Origin: Anaerolineae bacterium
GTDB taxonomy: Bacteria > Chloroflexota > Anaerolineae > Aggregatilineales > Phototrophicaceae
Assembly: GCA_022822305.1 (NCBI GenBank)
Contig: JAJEBY010000003.1
Location: forward strand, 310,001 to 374,000
Reading direction: 5' to 3'
DNA length: 64,000 bases
A program made the translations under genes and the position numbers. Below, in pieces: positions 59,348 through 64,000 of the stretch (position 1 is the first letter of the stretch; every line of letters begins with the position of its first letter). The notes under the pieces were generated by a model that was given only the letters and a program-made list of their open reading frames with translations, did no database searches and was not told where the DNA came from.

Positions 59348-60499
59348 TCAGACGGCAGACAGGCGCGACAATTGATGCAGGCTGATATCGTGATCGGTGG
59401 CGCCGCGCTGGGCCAGATCGGCCAAGACCTCGCCGATGACGCTGGCCATCTTGAAGCCGTGGCCGCTGAAGCCGGCGGCGATGCTGACCTGGGGCGCATG
59501 CGGCAGGGTATCGAGAATCCAATGCTCGTCAACCGTATTGGTGAACATGCAAGTCGACATATTGAGCGTTTCGCCGGCGCCCTCCGGAAAATAGCGCTCA
59601 GCGAATGCGCGCAGCAGCCGCTCGTCTTCCGGATGCGTCGCGCGATCGACCGTATCGGGATCGCAGATCTCGTCGCGATGATGCCAGCGCCCAAACTTCA
59701 TGCCCGGCGTCTTGCCATCGGGATTGAACTCGGGAAAGCCATAATAGCGCCCCTCCTCGACCAGTCCGTTCCAGACTGGAAATCGTTCCGGCATGAAAAG
59801 CTGCGGCGCTTTCGTCCGTAACCAGATCAGGACTTGACGCTCCGGCACGGCCTTGCCCGTCAACTCCGGAATCAACTTGTGTGCCCAGGCGCCGGCGCAG
59901 ATCACCAGCTTCTCGGCGCTGTACGTAGCGCGATTCGTAGTTACTTCGAGGCGCTCGTCGGCGAGGACTTCCCAGCCCAGCACCTGTTCACTCGTTTGCA
60001 GCGTCGCGCCACGCTGAACGGCGAGCCTGGCATAAGCGGCGATACAGCGTTCGGGAACAAGCAATCCGCCCTGCGGCTGAAATACGGCCATCGTCTCGCC
60101 GGGCATCTGATAGCCGGGGAAGCGCCGCGACAATTCCCGACTGTTGAGCACCTCGTGGGGCAGCTCATGCTCTAGGCAGCTGCGCAGGCTGCCGGCGAAG
60201 ACGTCGCTGTCTTCCGGGCCCATATCTATGCTGCCGGTCTCATAAAACAGTTTCTCGTCCGACTCGCGCTCCAACTCGTCCCACAACTGATAGCTGCGGC
60301 GCAGCAGCGGCACGTATGACGGATCTTCGTAATAGGCGAGGCGGATGATGCGGGTCAAGCCATGCGACGAGCCCATCTCGTGCGGAATATCGAAGCGCTC
60401 GATGCCGAGGGCATTCCAGCCGCGCCTGGCCAATTGATACAAGGCTGCGCTGCCCATGGCGCCGATGCCGATGACGATGGCGTCAAAGTGGCGGGTCAT
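59348..60499 (-). CDS. FAD-dependent oxidase, sarcosine oxidase / N-methyltryptophan oxidase (SolA) type
   Basis: This 383-residue protein opens with the dinucleotide fold FDAIVIGIGAMGSAALYQLA. It has the SolA/MSOX-type block GSSHGLTRIIRLAYYEDPSY followed by VPLLRRSYQLWDELE. Near the C-terminus STCMFTNTVDEHWILDTLP contains the Cys to which flavin is covalently bound in monomeric sarcosine oxidase. IAAGFSGHGFKMASVIGEV completes the FAD site. It oxidises an N-methyl or secondary amino acid to release formaldehyde and peroxide. The start overlaps the upstream SnoaL-like gene by 4 nt. Confidence 0.93.
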   Translation of the reverse strand: MTRHFDAIVIGIGAMGSAALYQLARRGWNALGIERFDIPHEMGSSHGLTRIIRLAYYEDPSYVPLLRRSYQLWDELERESDEKLFYETGSIDMGPEDSDVFAGSLRSCLEHELPHEVLNSRELSRRFPGYQMPGETMAVFQPQGGLLVPERCIAAYARLAVQRGATLQTSEQVLGWEVLADERLEVTTNRATYSAEKLVICAGAWAHKLIPELTGKAVPERQVLIWLRTKAPQLFMPERFPVWNGLVEEGRYYGFPEFNPDGKTPGMKFGRWHHRDEICDPDTVDRATHPEDERLLRAFAERYFPEGAGETLNMSTCMFTNTVDEHWILDTLPHAPQVSIAAGFSGHGFKMASVIGEVLADLAQRGATDHDISLHQLSRLSAV

Positions 60500-61488
60500 G
60501 CCGAAGGGCTCCCGGGCAAGTGGGCGAACAGGTCAGTACCGAACTGGCGGAACATATCGATGATATCAATCAGCACCCAATTCTCGCTCAGCGCGTCGCC
60601 TTCGCGGCGCCAGAAATCCATCACGCGACAGTTTATCGATTTGCCGCTGGCTGGATGCCCCAGAAACGGACCGGTGTGGGTAGCGATGACCTCGCGCCAG
60701 CCGGCGGTGGCGGCATAGTGACCATCGCCGAACATGGGCGATTCCCAAACCACCTGGCGATCAGGAAAAGCGCGCAGCCAAGGCAGCTGATGGTTGTCTT
60801 CGAATTCTTTCAGGTCGCGAGTGGCGCCAATGCCGGCGGGACCGAACCAGTGCATATTGTCGTGCCAGTAACGCGGGAATCCCATGCTCTCTTTATGCTG
60901 CTGATCAAAGCTGTTCATGCCCTCGAAGAGCATATCATAAGCGATCTGGAAAGTCTTTTGCGATTCGGCGGGCGCTTGTTCAGCGAGCAGAATGCCGTCG
61001 GCTGCCCGGGGCGGCGGCACGAATCCGCTGATGCCGCGGCTCGGAGACAAAGGATCGCAGCCCGCTTGCTGCATGACTTCGATCAAATCGAGAATGACGA
61101 AGGCCTTGACTATCTTTTCGTCCTTCAATTGATAGAACTCACCGAAGCGGATAAATGCCTCGCGACCGGTAGGCGGAATTCCCAGCCAGGCGCGCTCGAA
61201 TTCGCCGATGATATAGCCTGTGCTTGCGATCCAGTCTTCGCCTTCGCATTCACCGCCAATCAGGATGTCCACGCGGCGGCACAACACGGAAAAGCTGCGC
61301 AGAAGCGGCTGCCATACGGCGCCCCAAAGGGCGTCGATGCCGTGCAGTGTTTCGAAGGGCGCGCAGCCGTGCCAGACGATATCATCATGGAAATACTCGC
61401 GCATGGCCTCTGGCGATTGATTGGCCGTGGCGACGGCCTTGAGATACTGATAAATGCGCTGCTTGTTGTGGGAACTGATCTGATTCAC
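60496..61488 (-). CDS. Two-domain SnoaL-like protein (polyketide cyclase/ester cyclase fold)
   Basis: A GTG at 61488 is chosen because GGAG lies 8 nt upstream; a TTG at 61515 would have no ribosome site. The 330-residue product has two NTF2/SnoaL-like halves. The first has MREYFHDDIVWHGCAPFET, LRSFSVLCRRVDILIGG and WLGIPPTGREAFIRFGEFYQ. The second has ESMGFPRYWHDNMHWFGP, WLRAFPDRQVVWESPMFGDG and FLGHPASGKSINCRVMDFW. SnoaL proteins are cyclases, hydrolases or isomerases of small ligands; the reaction here is unknown. It is coupled to the FAD oxidase and divergent from two related genes. Confidence 0.85.
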   Translation of the reverse strand: MNQISSHNKQRIYQYLKAVATANQSPEAMREYFHDDIVWHGCAPFETLHGIDALWGAVWQPLLRSFSVLCRRVDILIGGECEGEDWIASTGYIIGEFERAWLGIPPTGREAFIRFGEFYQLKDEKIVKAFVILDLIEVMQQAGCDPLSPSRGISGFVPPPRAADGILLAEQAPAESQKTFQIAYDMLFEGMNSFDQQHKESMGFPRYWHDNMHWFGPAGIGATRDLKEFEDNHQLPWLRAFPDRQVVWESPMFGDGHYAATAGWREVIATHTGPFLGHPASGKSINCRVMDFWRREGDALSENWVLIDIIDMFRQFGTDLFAHLPGSPSA

Positions 61489-61619
61489 GGACAATTCTCC
61501 AATCTCGATGAACAACTAATGATTTCAGCCGCTCGGATTTCTCCGCTATAGCGCCAGCACATCCGTCGGCGGTCATTTTTTGCAATTGCGCGTGAAGCCT
61601 GTTAAGCTTTGCTAGATGA

Positions 61620-61650
61620 CGAAAACGTTTTCGGATAGGGTAACGTTTTT
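61620..61650. promoter_or_regulatory. LacI-type operator in the divergent SnoaL gene gap
   Basis: CGAAAACGTTTTCG (61620-61633) is a perfect 14-bp palindrome centred on CG, typical of LacI/GalR-family operators. A second partial site, TAACGTTTTT (61641-61650), follows. The site lies between the divergent SnoaL-like genes at 60496-61488 and 61774-62895. No LacI-type gene lies in the window. Confidence 0.55.
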
Positions 61651-61773
61651 GCGCGGCAAGTTCAAGTTTGTCGCCGCGAACGTTGCGAGTCAATGCGATC
61701 GACTCTCCTGCGGCCAATGACTCGCGCTCACGCTTTTAGAATGTACGGCAGTTTGAAAAACTAAGGTGACATG

Positions 61774-62895
61774 ATGGCAGAAAATAAAGCGCCCGCCAAG
61801 AAAGAACCAAGCAAAACAGCTTCAGCGAAAGAGAAGTCGCAGATCACGATGCCCAACAAAATGGATATCCAGTTCATGGAAGATGCGGGCGGCAAGCACG
61901 CGCATTCCATGCGCGGGTTCACGCCGCGTTACAAAGACTTCATTGACTATATCCTGGGCATCACTCACGAGATTTGGGAAGAGAAAGCCATCGGCAAGCT
62001 CTACGAATATTATGCCAACACCATTCACTTTCATACCTCGGGCGGCACTATCTATGGGCGCGAGAAAGTCTTCCTCAAGACCATTGAGGCTTTGGCTGCT
62101 TTCCCAGACCGGCGCGTCTACGGCGATGATGTGATCTGGGGCGGCAACGATATCGATGGTCTGTATTCGTCGCATCGCGTGTTATCTGAGGCGACCAATC
62201 GCGGCTGGTCTCATTATGGTCCGCCGACCGGCAAGCGCGTGAAGAATTGGTCGATGGCCAATTGCCTGTGCCGGCAGAACATGGTGGTTGAGGAATGGGT
62301 CTGCCGCGACGAATTGGCCATTGTGCTGCAGCTGGGGCTTGATCCGGTCGAGACGGCCAAGACGCTCAACGCCAAGGAAGCCGACAGCGCGAGCGGACTG
62401 CAGCTGCATATCGCGGGCGATGTCGAGCGCGGGATTGGCCAATATCCGCCGCCAAAGCTCCCTGAGCCGAAAAGCGACCGCTTTGATTTGGAACAATTCA
62501 TCCGCCGCATGATCCACGAGATTTGGAATTGGCGCCTGCTCAACAAAGCCTACGACTATTATCAGGAGAATTTCGCCTTTGTCGGGCCGACCATGCGCGA
62601 GTTCACCGGTGTGAACGATTATCAGACCTACGCGCTATCGCTGCTTTCGCCCTTCCCGGATCTGGCGATCAACATTGATCACTTCTGTTATGTCGGCGAC
62701 GAGCGGGACGGCTATCGAGCGGCGACGCGCTGGACCATGCGCGGCACACACACCGGATACGGCATATACGGCGAGCCCACCGGCAATCCGATTCGCATTA
62801 TCGGCACCTCTCATCACATCGTCAAAGACGGGCGGATCGAGAACGAGTGGAGCATCTTTGACGAGTTCGCGCTGCTGCGGCAGATTTACGCGTGA
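61774..62895 (+). CDS. Two-domain SnoaL-like protein, paralogue 1
   Basis: This protein of about 373 residues starts with a Lys/Ala-rich tail (NKAPAKKEPSKTASAKEKSQ), then two SnoaL-like halves. The first has DYILGITHEIWEEKAIGKLY, YYANTIHFHTSGG and HYGPPTGKRVKNWSMANCL. The second has FIRRMIHEIWNWRLLNKAYD, DLAINIDHFCYVGDERDGYR and GEPTGNPIRIIGTSHHIV. The halves share the HEIW and PTG landmarks, so they arose by internal duplication. No enzyme family with known reaction is recognised. AGGTG precedes the ATG. A paralogue follows 74 nt downstream. Confidence 0.85.
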   Translation: MAENKAPAKKEPSKTASAKEKSQITMPNKMDIQFMEDAGGKHAHSMRGFTPRYKDFIDYILGITHEIWEEKAIGKLYEYYANTIHFHTSGGTIYGREKVFLKTIEALAAFPDRRVYGDDVIWGGNDIDGLYSSHRVLSEATNRGWSHYGPPTGKRVKNWSMANCLCRQNMVVEEWVCRDELAIVLQLGLDPVETAKTLNAKEADSASGLQLHIAGDVERGIGQYPPPKLPEPKSDRFDLEQFIRRMIHEIWNWRLLNKAYDYYQENFAFVGPTMREFTGVNDYQTYALSLLSPFPDLAINIDHFCYVGDERDGYRAATRWTMRGTHTGYGIYGEPTGNPIRIIGTSHHIVKDGRIENEWSIFDEFALLRQIYA

Positions 62896-62969
62896 TCAAC
62901 CGGGAACATTTGCAGCCTATTGGAAGACAGCAAGATTGACGGTCGGTAGAATCACAGGCGGAAGACCCT

Positions 62970-64000
62970 ATGGCAAAAGAAAGCAAATCAGCAGCTGACA
63001 GCAGCGATCATACGGCAAATGATGACCTGCGATCCAAAGTCACCTTGCCCAAGATGATGGACATTCAATACATTGAAGATGCCGAAGGCCGGCGCGACCA
63101 TCCCATGACCGGTTTCAACCCGCGCTACCGGAACATCGTCGAGCACATCATCGGCCATACGCACGAGATCTGGGAAGAAAAGGGCATCGGCACGCTCTAT
63201 GACTATTACGCCAACACCGTTCACTTGCATACGTCCAACGGCAAAATTTACGGCCGGGAAGCGGTTTTCGCGGCGAGCATGGAAGCGATGGCGGCCTATC
63301 CCGATCGGCGGCTTTATGGCGATGAAGTGATCTGGCGCCTCAATGCCGACGATGAATTCTATTCGTCGCATCGACTGCGCCACGAAGGCACAAACCGCGG
63401 CTGGTCGCTCTATGGGCCGCCGACCGGCAAACGCGTCAGCTATTGGGCGATAGCGGATTGCCTGGTCCGACGCAACCGCGTGGTCGAAGAGTGGCTCTGC
63501 CGCGACGAGCTCTCGCTGGTAATGCAGTTGGGATTGGATCCGGTCAAGACCGCCCGGGAGATGGTCGCGCGCGAAGCAGATCGCGATTTGCAGCTGGATA
63601 TCGCCGGTGATATTGAGCGCGGGGTTGGTCAGCTGCCGCCGGAGACTCTGCCGGAACGGACCGGCGATCGCTTTGATCCCAAAGATTTCGTACGGCGCAT
63701 GGTGCACGACATCTGGAATTGGCGACTCTTGAACAAAGCGCGCGAGTATTATCAAGAGAACTTCGCCTTCGCCGGCGCGAGCCGCCGCGCCTTCACGAGC
63801 GTCAATGACTTTCAGACCTATGTATTGTCTCTGCTGTCGCCCTTCCCCGATCTGGCGATTTCCATCGACCATTTCTGTTATGTCGGGGACGCACGCGCGG
63901 GTTATCGAACGGCGATACGCTGGACGATGCGCGGCACGCACACAGGTTATGGCGTCTACGGAGAACCGACGGGCAATCCGATTCGCATCATCGGCAGCAG
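62970..64000 (+). CDS. Two-domain SnoaL-like protein, paralogue 2, cut by the window end
   Basis: The frame is open from the ATG at 62970 (GGAAG just upstream) to the window edge, giving 343 complete codons and a missing C-terminus. It is colinear with the preceding gene. Matching parts are HIIGHTHEIWEEKGIGTLYD, LYGPPTGKRVSYWAIADCL, FVRRMVHDIWNWRLLNKARE, DLAISIDHFCYVGDARAGYR and GEPTGNPIRIIGS. The duplication is therefore in tandem. The charged N-terminal tail differs from paralogue 1. Confidence 0.85.
   Translation, partial: MAKESKSAADSSDHTANDDLRSKVTLPKMMDIQYIEDAEGRRDHPMTGFNPRYRNIVEHIIGHTHEIWEEKGIGTLYDYYANTVHLHTSNGKIYGREAVFAASMEAMAAYPDRRLYGDEVIWRLNADDEFYSSHRLRHEGTNRGWSLYGPPTGKRVSYWAIADCLVRRNRVVEEWLCRDELSLVMQLGLDPVKTAREMVAREADRDLQLDIAGDIERGVGQLPPETLPERTGDRFDPKDFVRRMVHDIWNWRLLNKAREYYQENFAFAGASRRAFTSVNDFQTYVLSLLSPFPDLAISIDHFCYVGDARAGYRTAIRWTMRGTHTGYGVYGEPTGNPIRIIGS

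Noticed and set aside
62988..63941. 317-codon minus-strand frame at the right edge
   Set aside because: The plus strand here encodes a protein colinear with the adjacent SnoaL-like paralogue; the minus frame is its mirror.
1..64000. tRNA, rRNA, insertion sequences or prophage genes
   Set aside because: No cloverleaf with a TTCGAnnC arm, rRNA core sequence, transposase or phage structural gene was recognised by eye on either strand.

Overview
The window is a high-GC bacterial segment made almost entirely of catabolic operons fed by binding-protein ABC transporters: two CUT1 sugar systems, one CUT2 sugar system, two family-5 (peptide-type) binding proteins and an orphan BMP-type binding protein. 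Around them sit dehydrogenases, isomerases, lactonases, peptidases, SnoaL-like proteins and a molybdenum hydroxylase. There are no rRNA, tRNA, phage, IS or CRISPR signals. The style (many ABC operons without their own ATPase, MocR and GntR regulators, hairpin repeats ending in CCCCTAC) suggests a heterotrophic Chloroflexota bacterium of the Anaerolineae/Caldilineae kind. That is an inference from gene content, not a database result.

Layout. 1-6183: a truncated Tat-exported binding protein, a FadR-type GntR regulator with a visible promoter/operator, a four-carbon acid-sugar kinase with a PdxA2-type dehydrogenase, and a serine hydrolase. 6259-16473: a sugar catabolic block on the minus strand, with a CUT1 binding protein (signal peptide out of frame at a C8 tract), two permeases, an MDR dehydrogenase, a duplicated pair of sugar isomerase plus ThuA-like genes, a fumarylacetoacetase-family hydrolase and a hydroxyacyl-CoA-dehydrogenase-like enzyme. 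16871-20281: two signalling proteins whose 3' ends overlap on opposite strands. 20435-22754: an esterase and an unrecognised lower-GC gene.

22831-29072 is an xdhC-yqeB-yqeC-FAD-subunit-molybdenum-subunit operon, the layout of the selenium-dependent molybdenum hydroxylase system. Its [2Fe-2S] domain has lost all eight cluster cysteines. 29389-34710: a CUT1 sugar operon with an ADP-dependent-kinase-like protein and a class II aldolase. 34975-46170: a peptide operon (binding protein, a ComA-like protein, DppB/DppC permeases, two large M14-like peptidases, an M19 dipeptidase and a glyoxalase-fold protein). 46333-52655: an SDR, an enolase-superfamily dehydratase, an RbsB/C/A-type transporter and a divergent lactonase, together resembling an oxidative deoxysugar or aldonate pathway.

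52679-64000: a MocR regulator, a methyltransferase gene interrupted by two consecutive in-frame UGA codons followed by a SECIS-like hairpin, a BMP-type binding protein with a clear terminator, small membrane proteins, a secreted FxLYD-like protein, an aspartate-racemase-family protein, a sarcosine/N-methyltryptophan-oxidase-like enzyme and three two-domain SnoaL-like genes (the last one cut by the window edge).

The strongest leads are the UGA-UGA methyltransferase (candidate tandem selenocysteine), the molybdenum hydroxylase without cluster ligands, and a family of hairpin repeats whose arms covary and which recur at a 42-43 nt period. The first two may share a selenium theme, which is an inference.
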